From the NCBI RefSeq assembly GCF_030056665.1, contig NZ_JASHIG010000011.1: a stretch of 64,000 nucleotides of DNA; one strand, written 5' to 3'. Below are positions 8,616 to 18,740 of this stretch, one piece after another. The notes beneath the pieces are model-generated. The model did no database searches. It had not been told where the DNA came from and worked only from the letters and a program-made list of their open reading frames with translations. Numbering within the stretch: the stretch's first letter is position 1; every line of letters starts with the position of its first letter. The position numbers were made by a program, and so were the translations under genes. Origin of the DNA: Flectobacillus roseus (GTDB taxonomy: Bacteria > Bacteroidota > Bacteroidia > Cytophagales > Spirosomataceae).

Positions 8616-10007
8616 ATGTCCCTTCCTCAAGCTTTACTAGATTCGCTTAGTCAGGTTACTGGATACCAAGCCGATTCTTTTATCAAAACGCATGAACTAG
8701 GAGAATCTCCAACGTCAATCAGAATCAATCCTGATAAAATAAATACTCCCCCAGCCCACTTGAATATTCAAAGTCCTGTACTTTGGAATCAGTATGGCTA
8801 TTACCTTAATGCTCGTCCAGCATTTACTTTTGATCCTTATTTCCATGCGGGTACGTATTATGTCCAAGAAGCAAGTTCGATGTTTTTGGAATACGCTGTC
8901 AAACAAAGTGTCGACCTCGACGAGGATTTGAGAGTCTTAGATTTGTGCGCAGCTCCGGGTGGCAAAAGTACTCTTTTGGCAAGCCTACTTAGCCCTGATT
9001 CGTTGCTAGTTAGTAATGAGGTTATCAAAAGTCGTGCAAACATTTTGGTCGACAATATGAGTAAATGGGGTTTGACCAATACCTATGTAACCAATAATGA
9101 CCCAAAAGATTTTAGTAGAATAGGTGGCTACTTCGACTTAATTGTCGTAGATGCACCATGCTCAGGATCAGGACTTTTCCGTCGTGACCCTGAGGCGGTA
9201 GTTGAATGGTCATTAGATAATGTTGCTATGTGTAGTCAGCGTCAGCAACGTATTTTAGCCGATGTCTGGGATTCACTCAAAGAAGGTGGTATTTTATTGT
9301 ATTCGACTTGCTCCTATTCTGAAGCTGAAAACGAAACTATCATGGACTGGGTAGTTGATAACCTTTCGGCTAAAAATATAGTTTTAGATAAAAAAGATAC
9401 TGATACTATACAACAATGGGGTATTGTTCGCACAGAGTCACCCGAACATAAAGCCATAGGATATCGTTTTTATCCTGACCAAGCCCAAGGAGAAGGTTTT
9501 TTCTTGGCAGCATTCCAAAAAACGAAATCAGATTACAAACCTTTTCACCGTCCACATATTAAGCCTCAACGTACCAAAAGTTTCAAACATGAAAAAAGTG
9601 TTTTGAGTCAATGGATTACAGGCCTAGAAAACTATATGTGGTTTGAAAAAAACGATAATTTTTACCTGATCAATCCCGAGCACGAGAGTGATTTAAAGAT
9701 TTTACAGAGTAATTTATATATCAAAAAGGCAGGGATTTTATTAGGCCAAATTGGGGCAAAAGATTTGATTCCAGAGCATGAATTAGCCCTTTCGACTATA
9801 CTATCTGAGCAAGTACCTACTTTGAATGTTTCTTATGAACAAGCAATTGCGTACCTTCGCAAAGATGATTTTGTACCTGATACCGATCAGCGAGGCTGGT
9901 GCGGCATTGCTTACGAAGAACATATTTTGGGCTGGGGGAAAGCGCTAGGAAACAGATTTAATAATTATTATCCCAAAGAATTACGTATTCTGAGCCGTTT
10001 GCCCTAA
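8616..10007 (+). CDS. RsmF/NOL1-type RNA cytosine-C5 methyltransferase
   Basis: 463 residues. The SAM-binding motif DLCAAPGGKST is near 109-119. Motif IV DAPCSG carries Cys182 and motif VI STCSYS carries Cys232, the two cysteines of m5C RNA methyltransferases (one makes the covalent bond to C6, the other releases the product). An N-terminal RNA-binding region covers 1-105, and a C-terminal PUA-like/RsmF extension runs from about 330 to 463. That extension and the length suggest an RsmF-like 16S rRNA enzyme rather than RsmB. It is cytoplasmic and apparently monocistronic. Confidence 0.92.
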   Translation: MSLPQALLDSLSQVTGYQADSFIKTHELGESPTSIRINPDKINTPPAHLNIQSPVLWNQYGYYLNARPAFTFDPYFHAGTYYVQEASSMFLEYAVKQSVDLDEDLRVLDLCAAPGGKSTLLASLLSPDSLLVSNEVIKSRANILVDNMSKWGLTNTYVTNNDPKDFSRIGGYFDLIVVDAPCSGSGLFRRDPEAVVEWSLDNVAMCSQRQQRILADVWDSLKEGGILLYSTCSYSEAENETIMDWVVDNLSAKNIVLDKKDTDTIQQWGIVRTESPEHKAIGYRFYPDQAQGEGFFLAAFQKTKSDYKPFHRPHIKPQRTKSFKHEKSVLSQWITGLENYMWFEKNDNFYLINPEHESDLKILQSNLYIKKAGILLGQIGAKDLIPEHELALSTILSEQVPTLNVSYEQAIAYLRKDDFVPDTDQRGWCGIAYEEHILGWGKALGNRFNNYYPKELRILSRLP

Positions 10008-10327
10008 ATTTCGCATTATTCTCCCACATATACCCCTTAAAACAGAAAAACTAGTGCGTTTTGTAAACGAAAAAAAAATCATACGTTTATACTCTAACTA
10101 TTTTTTCTATTTTTGTACTAAAATTGTAATGTCTGCAAATCAGATTTTGAAGAATTGAACAACTGTTATTTGAAAGAATATTTTAAATAATAATATTTTT
10201 CGAAAAATCTGAAAATTAAGTGTTTATAAACTGAAAATAGCACACAGTAAATAAACTCGATAGTAGCTCGCAAGACAAGCATGCACCTCAAACTACTATT
10301 TAGTGTATAAGCTGTAAAAAGAATCGC
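10008..10327. other. Intergenic region upstream of the DUF349 gene
   Basis: 320 nt, AT-rich. A TAnnTTTG-type element (TATTTTTG) lies at 10108-10115 on the plus strand. Taken as a promoter it would give a leader of roughly 205 nt. I see no other gene or strong structure. Confidence 0.4.
10108..10115 (+). promoter_or_regulatory. Possible -7 element for the DUF349 gene
   Basis: TATTTTTG matches TAnnTTTG exactly. No TTG stands about 20 nt upstream, so support is weak. Confidence 0.3.
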
Positions 10328-12232
10328 ATGGTTAACGAAGAAGCAAACGAAATTAAACAGCAACAGGCTGCCAATCCTCAGGAGGAAATCGACGCGACTA
10401 CCGCACAGGTATTAGAATTGGCCGAAAACACTGAAGCTGAAACAACTGATGTTCACACAGTTGATTATTCTACTTTCCAAAAAAATGACTTTGTTGAGCT
10501 ATTGTCAAAATTACTTGACGATGTCAAAGAGCAACCTTCGGTAGCTGCTTTCCGCAAATCAGAAGATGTTCTTAAGGAAGTTCGTCCGCTTTTTGAACAG
10601 TTCAAAACAGCAGAACGTGCAGAAGCTCTTGCTAAATTCAAAGAGGCAAATGATGGCTCGGAAGATGGATTTGAGTTTAAATTCGATGAAACTATCGAAA
10701 AATTTGACAAACTCTTTAAGGCACTTAAAGAAGAGCGTGCAAAGTATTTTAATCAAATAGAAAAAGAGCGTGACAAGAACTTTAGTCAAAAAACTGAGCT
10801 TCTTAACCGCCTTAGAGCTATTGTTGAAGGAGAAGACAATACTGATCCTGCTCAAATCAAAGCAGGTTTTGCTGAATTCAAGAAAATTCAAGATGAATGG
10901 AAATCAGCAGGTAACATCAACTCGCCTCATAACAATACTTTGTGGCAAACATATCATGCTTTAGTTGACCGTTTTTACAGCAACAGAAGTATCTACTTCG
11001 AATTGTTGGAGTTAGACAGAAAACGTAATCTTCAACACAAAATTGAACTTTGTTCTAAAATCGAAAAAATTGCTGAAGCAGCTAAATCTGATACCGTAAC
11101 TGGTAAAGTTTTGGACGAAGCCGTAGCTATTTTCGAAGAATATAAGCATATCGGTCCAGCTCCAAAAGAAGAAAACGAGCTAATCTGGACAAGAGTTAAA
11201 GAAGCTTTGGATGTAATTTATGGCAAGCGTCGTGAACAACTAGAAGCTCAAAAAGCAGAATCAGAACAAGTTTATACACTCAAATCTTCAATTGCAGAAT
11301 TGGTTGAAACTTTCGCCAATTTTACAACAGAATCTATTTCTGAGTGGAATGAGCGCACAAAAGCCCTTTTGGCCTTACAAGACCAATGGAATAATGTGAA
11401 AGGTTTTATGCCTAAAGAAAAAGGTAAAGAACTTAGCGACAAATTCTGGGGTAATATCAAAACCTTCTTCAAAAATAAAGGCGAGTTTTTCCGTCAGCTA
11501 GAGGGTAAGCGTGAAGAAAACTTGAAAGCAAAAGTAGCTATCATTGAACAAGTAGAAGCGCTTTTGACTTCTGGTGATGATTCGCAAGATGCTACAAATA
11601 GCGTAATTCAGTTACAGAAATCATTCCGCGAAGTAGGTCACGTTCCTGAAAAAGATAAAGACAATATCTATGAGCGTTTCAAAAAAGCTTGTGATAGTTT
11701 CTTTGATGCAAAACGTGCCAAAAACCAGAATATCGAGAAAGAGTTTGAAGCAAATTTAGCGAAGAAAGTTGCACTTTGTGAGCAAATCGAAGCTGAAGCA
11801 GTTGAAGGCGCTGAGACTTCAAAACTAGCCGATTTCAAAGCTCAATGGGCAGGCATAGGTTTCGTACCAAAGAAAGATATGCAGTCGATTGGCAAACGCT
11901 ATATTTCTGCCATCAACAAATATGTGAGTGCAATGGGTAAACTTTCTGGTAAAGAAAGAGAACAACTGGCACTTCAAACAGAAGTTGATATTTTGAAATC
12001 GAGAGGCGATTTTTCACCAAGAGAATTGGGTAAAAAAGAAAATGATATTCGTCGTAAGATTCAGCAAATTGAAAACGACATCTCGTTGTACAAAAACAAC
12101 TTGGAGTTCTTTGCAAAATCCAAAAATGCGGATAAACTTCGTGTTGATGTAGAAGCTAAAATCAAGAAAGCAGAACAAGATTTAGCTCATTTCAAGCATC
12201 AGTTGAAAGTAATTCGTGAAGCAGAGAAATAG
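10328..12232 (+). CDS. DUF349-repeat protein
   Basis: 634 residues, highly charged and helical, without signal peptide or membrane segment. After an acidic N-terminal tail (1-45) it consists of about seven DUF349-like helical units, each with a spaced pattern of W-x-G or hxxxGhhP, then a conserved W or Y and F, for example FKKIQDEWKSAGNINSPHNN near 185 and FKAQWAGIGFVPKKD near 505. The last 80 residues are a predicted coiled coil. DUF349 proteins are widespread in Bacteroidota and of unknown function; nucleic-acid or ribosome association has been suspected. It stands alone and ends at a very strong terminator. Confidence 0.85.
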   Translation: MVNEEANEIKQQQAANPQEEIDATTAQVLELAENTEAETTDVHTVDYSTFQKNDFVELLSKLLDDVKEQPSVAAFRKSEDVLKEVRPLFEQFKTAERAEALAKFKEANDGSEDGFEFKFDETIEKFDKLFKALKEERAKYFNQIEKERDKNFSQKTELLNRLRAIVEGEDNTDPAQIKAGFAEFKKIQDEWKSAGNINSPHNNTLWQTYHALVDRFYSNRSIYFELLELDRKRNLQHKIELCSKIEKIAEAAKSDTVTGKVLDEAVAIFEEYKHIGPAPKEENELIWTRVKEALDVIYGKRREQLEAQKAESEQVYTLKSSIAELVETFANFTTESISEWNERTKALLALQDQWNNVKGFMPKEKGKELSDKFWGNIKTFFKNKGEFFRQLEGKREENLKAKVAIIEQVEALLTSGDDSQDATNSVIQLQKSFREVGHVPEKDKDNIYERFKKACDSFFDAKRAKNQNIEKEFEANLAKKVALCEQIEAEAVEGAETSKLADFKAQWAGIGFVPKKDMQSIGKRYISAINKYVSAMGKLSGKEREQLALQTEVDILKSRGDFSPRELGKKENDIRRKIQQIENDISLYKNNLEFFAKSKNADKLRVDVEAKIKKAEQDLAHFKHQLKVIREAEK

Positions 12233-12246
12233 TTATTATACAAAAA

Positions 12247-12285
12247 AACAAAAATAGGATGCGAGTTTCGCATCCTATTTTTGTT
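12247..12285 (+). terminator. Strong terminator after the DUF349 gene
   Basis: A perfect 18-bp stem with a 3-nt loop (GTT) starts 15 nt after the stop; the 3' arm ends in a T-rich segment (CTATTTTTGTT). Confidence 0.85.
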
Positions 12286-12406
12286 GGTAGATACCTCTTC
12301 CATATTTTTTTCAAAAAAAATCATTTGTAAGGTTTTTGTAACATTCTTGTTATCAAAAAATTACGAACAACTTACAAAAAACTTTCATTTTTGCGTTCAA
12401 AAACAT

Positions 12407-12437
12407 TTGCATATTACAATTCAAGCTACTAATTTTG
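12407..12437 (+). promoter_or_regulatory. Promoter of the first tRNA-Thr gene
   Basis: TTG (12407-12409), a 20-nt spacer, then TAATTTTG (12430-12437) gives an exact match to the Bacteroidota primary-sigma promoter. Transcription would start near 12443, about 37 nt before the tRNA. The second tRNA-Thr copy has the same elements with the same spacing. Confidence 0.75.
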
Positions 12438-12479
12438 TATCACGATAAGCGACAAACGTACTGCAAATCGTTGAAAAAA

Positions 12480-12552
<73 letters not shown>

Positions 12553-12554
12553 CA

Positions 12555-12581
12555 AAAGCTCGACAAATGTCGAGCTTTTTT
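12555..12581 (+). terminator. Terminator of tRNA-Thr copy 1
   Basis: 10-bp stem AAAGCTCGAC / GTCGAGCTTT, loop AAAT, then Ts. It starts 2 nt after the tRNA. It also lies 15 nt past the stop of the opposing AraC gene and may end that transcript too. Confidence 0.9.
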
Positions 12582-12595
12582 GTTTTACAGCCTTT

Positions 12596-13354
12596 CTAAT
12601 GCCTCATCTTGTCGGGGGTCTCACCAGTAAATTGCTTAAAATCCTTGATAAAGTGAGCTTGGTCAAAAAAGTTATTTTCATAGCAAATTTCAGAAAGAGA
12701 CTTCGCCTCTCCTAAGGCATTGAGTACTACATTGAAGCGCACAATTGATGCAAATTTCTTAGGCGAGATTCCAACAAGCTTTCGAAAACGCTTTTCAAAT
12801 GGACTCGCGCTGATATTTAGTCGCTCATTTAATTCTTTCACACGAATACTACCTTTACTTTGATAAATCATTCGAACGGACTCCACAATCAATTTGTCCG
12901 TTTGAATGTGTTGTAGTTGAGTAATAAAGAACTGCTCCACTATCTGTACCCTTTGGATATCTGTCTGAACTGAGCTTAAACGATCTTGTATTTCATCAAC
13001 CAAGGATTTTTTGAAAATATATTCAAGGCCAATACTCAAATTAAAAAGTTCATTCGCTGGATGCTTTGTAAAATGAGCTAATCCTATTTCTGTAAAAAAT
13101 ACTAGCAATGTCCCAATCTTAGGCGAGTTTTTAAAAACTTTGTAACTATCTACTATTCCTGTAATCCCTGCTGAGTGTAGAGTCGAAGCTTGACTTTCTT
13201 GAATAATGGCAAGACTTCCTTTATACTGAAAACCTACTACTATACCTAAAGACGGCAACACCTTATACTCTGATTCGTCTTCCATTTCTGAAACAACAAA
13301 TTGCTTGATATATGGTTTTAAGGTATCGGAAGGTTGGAATATCTCAAATTTCAT
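12596..13354 (-). CDS. AraC-family transcriptional regulator
   Basis: 252 residues. The C-terminal 95 residues (about 158-252) form the double helix-turn-helix of AraC regulators: first HTH around VKELNERLNISASPFEKRF, then the conserved linker GISPKKFASIVRF, and the second HTH around LSEICYENNFFDQAHFIKDF. The N-terminal 150 residues match the DUF6597-type sensor domain common in Bacteroidota AraC proteins; no ligand can be named. It lies on the strand opposite to, and between, two identical tRNA-Thr genes, ending 9 bp from the first copy. It follows a hybrid histidine kinase on the same strand, but a tRNA and two terminators intervene. Confidence 0.9.
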   Translation of the reverse strand: MKFEIFQPSDTLKPYIKQFVVSEMEDESEYKVLPSLGIVVGFQYKGSLAIIQESQASTLHSAGITGIVDSYKVFKNSPKIGTLLVFFTEIGLAHFTKHPANELFNLSIGLEYIFKKSLVDEIQDRLSSVQTDIQRVQIVEQFFITQLQHIQTDKLIVESVRMIYQSKGSIRVKELNERLNISASPFEKRFRKLVGISPKKFASIVRFNVVLNALGEAKSLSEICYENNFFDQAHFIKDFKQFTGETPDKMRH

Positions 13355-13439
13355 TTATTTTTTTTTACCACTAAAATACTATAAAAGAAACACTTAAGTA
13401 CTTTTCAGAAAAATTTTCAAAAAAAATTCATCAAAATAC

Positions 13440-13470
13440 TTGTGTGACATATATGAAAACACTAATTTTG
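13440..13470 (+). promoter_or_regulatory. Promoter of the second tRNA-Thr gene
   Basis: TTG (13440-13442), 20-nt spacer, TAATTTTG (13463-13470): the same elements and spacing as the first tRNA promoter, while the surrounding bases differ. Confidence 0.75.
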
Positions 13471-13511
13471 CATCACGTTAAACGACAAGCAAGTCGAAAA
13501 CGTTGAAAAAA

Positions 13512-13584
<73 letters not shown>

Positions 13585-13586
13585 CA

Positions 13587-13613
13587 AAAGCTCGACAAAT
13601 GTCGAGCTTTTTT
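13587..13613 (+). terminator. Terminator of tRNA-Thr copy 2
   Basis: Identical to the first tRNA terminator (stem AAAGCTCGAC, loop AAAT, T-run). It lies 27 nt from the stop of the opposing kinase gene and can serve both. Confidence 0.9.
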
Positions 13614-13640
13614 GTTTTATATCGATTTCTATTGTCTCTT

Positions 13641-16600
13641 CTAGGAACGGTCTTTTGACCACTTTTGCAAGATATTTACAATTGAATCTAAGCTAAAAGG
13701 CTTGCTCAAGTAATCATTCATTCCTGCGTCTTCAATATCTTTTTGACATTCATCGATTGAATTAGCTGTCATAGCAATGATCACTGGCTGTTGTGACTGT
13801 AGTTCTCTAATTTTGAGAGATGCTTCGTATCCATCCATTTCTGGCATTTGGACATCCATAAAAATTACATCAAAGAATTTCTCTTGAATCATCAATAGTG
13901 CTTCAAGTCCATTATTGACCATTTGAGGTTGATAGCCTAACTTGTTCAATACTTTACCAATCAAGTATTGATTCATAGGGTTGTCCTCAGCCACAAGGAT
14001 ATTTAATGGATACTGTTGTGCAAAATCCGAAAATAATTTTCTCTGATGAGTGATATTAGCTATTTCTTGAGCTTTCTCCGTCTTCTTCAAGATCATCAGA
14101 AGGGTTTTACTCAGTAAATGCTGTTTTACAGGCTTAGTGAGTACCGCAGCAAATAAATCCTTATGATTTTTATGTGTATCATCGGTAACAGAGGTTAATA
14201 AGATAATTGGCAGATTTTTTCTTTGCTCACGAATATTTTGGGCAAGCATGATGCCATCCATACCAGGCATTTGGCGGTCGGTGATAATTGCATCAAAAAT
14301 TAGAGTTTCATCGGCTAACAATGTCAAAGCTTGAGCTGCTCTTTCCACTAAAACAACCTCCAATCCCCACGAGCTCAATTGTTGTTTGAGAATTTTAAGA
14401 TTGGTTTGATTATCATCAATAACCAATATTCGTTTATTGTCAAAACTTACTTCATGAAGCAAGCGATACGATTGGATAGGTTCTTTACTAATTTTTGAGT
14501 GAATCGTAAAATGGAAGTTACTACCCTCCCCTTCTTTACTTTCTACACCAATCACCCCACCCATCAATCGAATAAGTTTTTCGCTGATGACAAGCCCCAA
14601 ACCAGTTCCACCGTACTTGCGTGTTGTAGAAGAATCAACTTGCGAAAATGCGCGGAATAAACGTGAAAGTTTATCTTCTGGAATTCCGATACCCGTATCT
14701 ATTACTTCAAATAATAAATCTACATATTCTTCATGCTGTTGTTGAAGCTGAACTCTAACCAAAATTTCACCCTTTGAGGTAAATTTAATAGCATTACCCA
14801 CCAAATTAAGTAGTACTTGACGCAAACGTTGCTCATCGCCCACAATCTGCTGTGGTACATTGTAGGCAATTTCATACATCAAGTCCAAACGCGCTTCAGA
14901 AGCCTTTGAGGCAAACACATCAAGCATTTCTTCAACGCAAGCTCGCACATCAAAGATGCGCTCTTCCAGCTCCATATTTCCAGATTCAATTTTAGAAAAA
15001 TCTAGAATATCATTAATCACTGACAGTAAGTCTTCACCACATTGTTTGATGGTTCTAACATAACCAATTTGTTCCTCCGACAAATCGGTTTCATATAGCA
15101 AGCCAGTCATACCTATTACACCATTCATAGGCGTACGAATTTCATGGCTCATAGTAGCCAAGAAAATACTTTTGGCTTTATTGGCTTTTTCTGCCTCCAA
15201 ACGGGCTTTATGTTCTTCATCTGTGGCCTTTTGTAATTGTATCGTTCTTTCTACAACCTCTTTTTCTAGTCGCTCGTTTTGGTTTTGAATTGTTCGCACT
15301 CGTAGCCAATACACCAAAAGTATAATGCCTATTCCCAAAACAAATATCAAGACTTTAAACCACCATGTCATCCAAAATGGCGGCATGATAACTATCTCAA
15401 GGGTTACTCCCTCGGCATTCCAAATTCCATCATTGTTAGAAGCTTTCACCTTAAACCAATAGGTACCAGGATTTAGGTTGGTATAGGTTGCGCTACGGTT
15501 ACTCCCAACATGATTCCATTTTTTGTCAAAACCTTCAAGTTTATAAGCATATTGATTTTTTTCAGGAATGGTAAAATTCAAGGCTGCAAATGCTAAGGTA
15601 AATACCGATTGGTCATAATTTAGGACGATTTTTTTGGCTGAATTGATATGTGTTGGAAAATTGGGATTAGAAAACCCTGTTGTTATTGGGGTATTAAAAA
15701 TTGAAAGATTGGTGATATATACAGGAGGCACAAAGGTATTATCCTTGATACTGTCAGGATAAAAGCTATTAAAGCCATTTGGACCACCAAAATATATTTC
15801 CCCATCTTGAGTCATGAATGAAGCACGCGCTTTGAATTCATTGCTCTGTAACCCATCAGCCAAGGAATAGTTTCGAACGTCGTTTTTATAATAGTTAAAC
15901 CTCGTTAATCCTTTATTAGAACTAATCCAAAGGTTTCCTTTTTTATCAATTACTATACTTTTAATGGCATTATTGGCGAATCCATCCGTTTCCGAATACC
16001 TTTTAAATTTCCCCGTTTTAATATTCAATAAATTCAAGCCTCCACTAGTACCTACCCAAAGGTAACCCTTGGGTCCATCAGCAAAGCACGTGATATAATC
16101 GTTAGAGATACTTTGTGGGTCGCTTACCTGATGAATATATCGAGCAAATGATTTTGAATGAGGAAGGTATCTTGCGGCACCAGTTTCGGTTCCAATCCAA
16201 GTACGTCCATCTCGATCTACAAAAACTATGTTAATATTATTATTGGGAATAGAGTTGGCGTTATTAGGTTCATGTTTGAATGACGTTACTTCATGCGTCT
16301 GTCCATTCATGAAGCACAAGCCTCCATTCCAAGTACCAATCCAAAAATTTTGCTGATGATCTCTAACAACCGAATTCACACTCCAAGAACTGATTCGAGA
16401 TTTTGGGTCGGGAGTATCAATCGAGTAATTCTCAAATATTTTGGTTTGGATGTTATACGTACCAAAACCGCCTCTATGATAGCCCAAGGCCAACATAGAA
16501 GAATTAAAATAATCCACTGCAATCACATAATCTGTTCTGGGGCTATTGGGATTGGAGGGATTATTTTTGATAAAATCAAAAGTTTGGGTTTTACGGTTAA

Positions 16601-17759
16601 AATAATTGATTCCTCCTCCATCGGTTCCAATCCATATTTGGTCTTTCCCATCGCCTGTAATCGACAAGACGAAATTGTTATTGAGGCTATTGCTTCCAAT
16701 TTGATTTTTGTAGCTTTTAAATTTTCTACCAAATTTGGGTAAGAAGTTTACACCACCCGACCACGTACCTACCCACATGTTCCCAATATCATCACGATAA
16801 ATGCTATATACTGAGTTATTGCTTAGGCTATTGGGGTCGTTTGCATCAAATTTATAGGTGGTAAATTGAAAATTGGGGAGCTTCAATACACTCAATCCAC
16901 CATTTTCTGTTCCAATCCAAATGTTATTTTTTTCATCTTCTTGAAGACATAGAAGGTCATTGTGCGCTAAACTGTTAGGATTATCGGCATTATGCAGAAA
17001 AGACCTAAAATCATCAGAAGTTTCGTTGTACAAATTCAGTCCTCCGCCTCTAGTGCCAATCCACATACGATTATGGCTATCTTTTAATACACTTGTGACC
17101 CAATTGTTGGACAACGAGTGTTGATTACCATCTTGATGATAATAGTTTCGAAAGCGTTTATTGGTAGGATTAAATAATGATAGTCCATTTTTACACCCAA
17201 TCCATAAGTTTCCTTTAGCGTCTTCCGCTATTCGGTACACATAATTATCAGCTAGAGAATTAGATTGATTATCTCGATGCTTAAAAACACTAAAGTTATT
17301 CTTTGATCCATTAAATAAATAAAGCCCATCGACAGTTCCCAGCCAAAGATGTTGCTTGGAGTCGATAAATAAATCTCTAATTTTTAAGTCGGGTAGCTTT
17401 GTTGTATGGTGGGTAAAAACTTCGGTGGTTTTATCAAACTTATCAAGACCTCTTCCTGTAGCTACCCAAAGATATCCCTGCGAATCCTCTACGATATCAA
17501 ATATATTATTATCAGAAAGCGAATTGGTGTCGTTGGTATAATGTTTATAGATGGTAAAAGTATACCCGTCAAATTTGTTAAGACCCTCTTGTGTAGCAAA
17601 CCACATAAAGCCCTGTTTGTCTTTCAAAATAGCGCCAACCTGACTTTGAGAAAGTCCTTGATTGGTACTATAATGAATAAAGTACGGCTTGATTGCTTGA
17701 GCAATAGAATCATTGCTCAATGATAGCCACAAGACCAACATACAAATTACACGAATCAT
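13641..17759 (-). CDS. Hybrid two-component sensor kinase (propeller, Y_Y_Y, HisKA, HATPase, two receivers)
   Basis: 1372 residues. A signal peptide of 21 residues is followed by about fourteen Reg_prop propeller repeats (roughly 25-680, recurring WIGT/WVGT and GLN), a Y_Y_Y domain (about 730-795) and one transmembrane helix (about 796-818). A short coiled coil precedes HisKA with SHEIR, phospho-acceptor His872. A HATPase with the N, G1 (DTGIGI) and G2 (GGTGLGL) boxes comes next, then two receivers with phospho-Asp1161 and Asp1302 (MDVQMPEMDG). The periplasmic sensor matches Bacteroidota HTCS proteins, which sense glycans, but the usual C-terminal AraC output is absent. The output partner is unknown; the neighbouring AraC gene has no receiver domain. 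Confidence 0.95.
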   Translation of the reverse strand: MIRVICMLVLWLSLSNDSIAQAIKPYFIHYSTNQGLSQSQVGAILKDKQGFMWFATQEGLNKFDGYTFTIYKHYTNDTNSLSDNNIFDIVEDSQGYLWVATGRGLDKFDKTTEVFTHHTTKLPDLKIRDLFIDSKQHLWLGTVDGLYLFNGSKNNFSVFKHRDNQSNSLADNYVYRIAEDAKGNLWIGCKNGLSLFNPTNKRFRNYYHQDGNQHSLSNNWVTSVLKDSHNRMWIGTRGGGLNLYNETSDDFRSFLHNADNPNSLAHNDLLCLQEDEKNNIWIGTENGGLSVLKLPNFQFTTYKFDANDPNSLSNNSVYSIYRDDIGNMWVGTWSGGVNFLPKFGRKFKSYKNQIGSNSLNNNFVLSITGDGKDQIWIGTDGGGINYFNRKTQTFDFIKNNPSNPNSPRTDYVIAVDYFNSSMLALGYHRGGFGTYNIQTKIFENYSIDTPDPKSRISSWSVNSVVRDHQQNFWIGTWNGGLCFMNGQTHEVTSFKHEPNNANSIPNNNINIVFVDRDGRTWIGTETGAARYLPHSKSFARYIHQVSDPQSISNDYITCFADGPKGYLWVGTSGGLNLLNIKTGKFKRYSETDGFANNAIKSIVIDKKGNLWISSNKGLTRFNYYKNDVRNYSLADGLQSNEFKARASFMTQDGEIYFGGPNGFNSFYPDSIKDNTFVPPVYITNLSIFNTPITTGFSNPNFPTHINSAKKIVLNYDQSVFTLAFAALNFTIPEKNQYAYKLEGFDKKWNHVGSNRSATYTNLNPGTYWFKVKASNNDGIWNAEGVTLEIVIMPPFWMTWWFKVLIFVLGIGIILLVYWLRVRTIQNQNERLEKEVVERTIQLQKATDEEHKARLEAEKANKAKSIFLATMSHEIRTPMNGVIGMTGLLYETDLSEEQIGYVRTIKQCGEDLLSVINDILDFSKIESGNMELEERIFDVRACVEEMLDVFASKASEARLDLMYEIAYNVPQQIVGDEQRLRQVLLNLVGNAIKFTSKGEILVRVQLQQQHEEYVDLLFEVIDTGIGIPEDKLSRLFRAFSQVDSSTTRKYGGTGLGLVISEKLIRLMGGVIGVESKEGEGSNFHFTIHSKISKEPIQSYRLLHEVSFDNKRILVIDDNQTNLKILKQQLSSWGLEVVLVERAAQALTLLADETLIFDAIITDRQMPGMDGIMLAQNIREQRKNLPIILLTSVTDDTHKNHKDLFAAVLTKPVKQHLLSKTLLMILKKTEKAQEIANITHQRKLFSDFAQQYPLNILVAEDNPMNQYLIGKVLNKLGYQPQMVNNGLEALLMIQEKFFDVIFMDVQMPEMDGYEASLKIRELQSQQPVIIAMTANSIDECQKDIEDAGMNDYLSKPFSLDSIVNILQKWSKDRS

Positions 17760-18740
17760 AGTTGAATAGGACAGGGAAGCAATAGTAAAACTCCCCTCAA
17801 ATTAGATTGATGGTTTATTTTGGCAAGTATAATTACAGCCTTTTATGATTTTCTGAAATGGATTCTATGTTTAAGACAAGGACTTAGAGACTAAATTATT
17901 ATAAATGCAATTCAAAATAATTTTCTTATTGAAAGAGTTCTTAGGCAGGATATTAAAAAATATAAAATTTTCTTACTCAAAGGTAAAAAAAAATAGGGAT
18001 TCTTAAAACATACTTCACTTTTTTTGGGTTGTAGATGCAAACGTGAAAAATTTAAACAATACTTTCTACTTTTATCAAAAATGTACCACACTTATCAAAG
18101 TATAACAAATATATAACACAACCTATAATAGCATTTATTTAAAATATTGAATTTCAGCGTTTTACAATAAAACTAATTGTACAAAAACAGAAATATTTAG
18201 TTATACACACTTAATTATAAATTATTTTACCAACCCGATATTCCACGTACATCATAAATTTTCCCCTTATTTCAGGAAAATTCTTTTATTTTTTTCTTGC
18301 ATTGTTCGTTTATAGATACTATATTTGTTCAAGTCAGCTTCAAGTAGTCACAATTTTATAAACAAGTAAGCTTGTAATACCTAGTCACTAGATAAACCGT
18401 CCTTTTAGTTAAGTATTACAATGTTCTATAGCATTTGGAAAGTGCATTATTAATTTAAAGCAAGAAGCATAATTAAGTAATACTTTTAAATGAGCAAGAT
18501 AAAGTACTACCACTAATTATCTCGTCTTTTCCAAATTCCCTTTTTTTACGAAAAATTAATCTTTTTTTTACTTATAGTCGTATATATGATTATGGTATAT
18601 CGATGATGGGTGTTTTTTTGCCCAGCGACCAAATAGTCAATGCCAAATACGTATTTTCTAAAAGCAATAAGCAAATACAACAATCTTATTAACATTATTT
18701 CCACACTATATTTATCGCAACACATTAAAAGATTATAATT
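17760..18740. other. Long divergent intergenic region with an isolated promoter
   Basis: 981 nt, AT-rich, between the kinase (minus) and a secreted VOC protein (plus). The only strong signal is a promoter at 18297-18327, which would transcribe over 400 nt before the next start codon. I find no convincing short open frame in that leader. A second, weaker -7-like element (TATATTTA) lies at about 18708, close to the gene. Confidence 0.5.
18297..18327 (+). promoter_or_regulatory. Canonical promoter 400 nt upstream of any gene
   Basis: TTG (18297-18299), 20-nt spacer, TATATTTG (18320-18327) matches the consensus exactly. The predicted start is near 18333, leaving a leader of about 408 nt or a separate small RNA. 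Confidence 0.6.
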
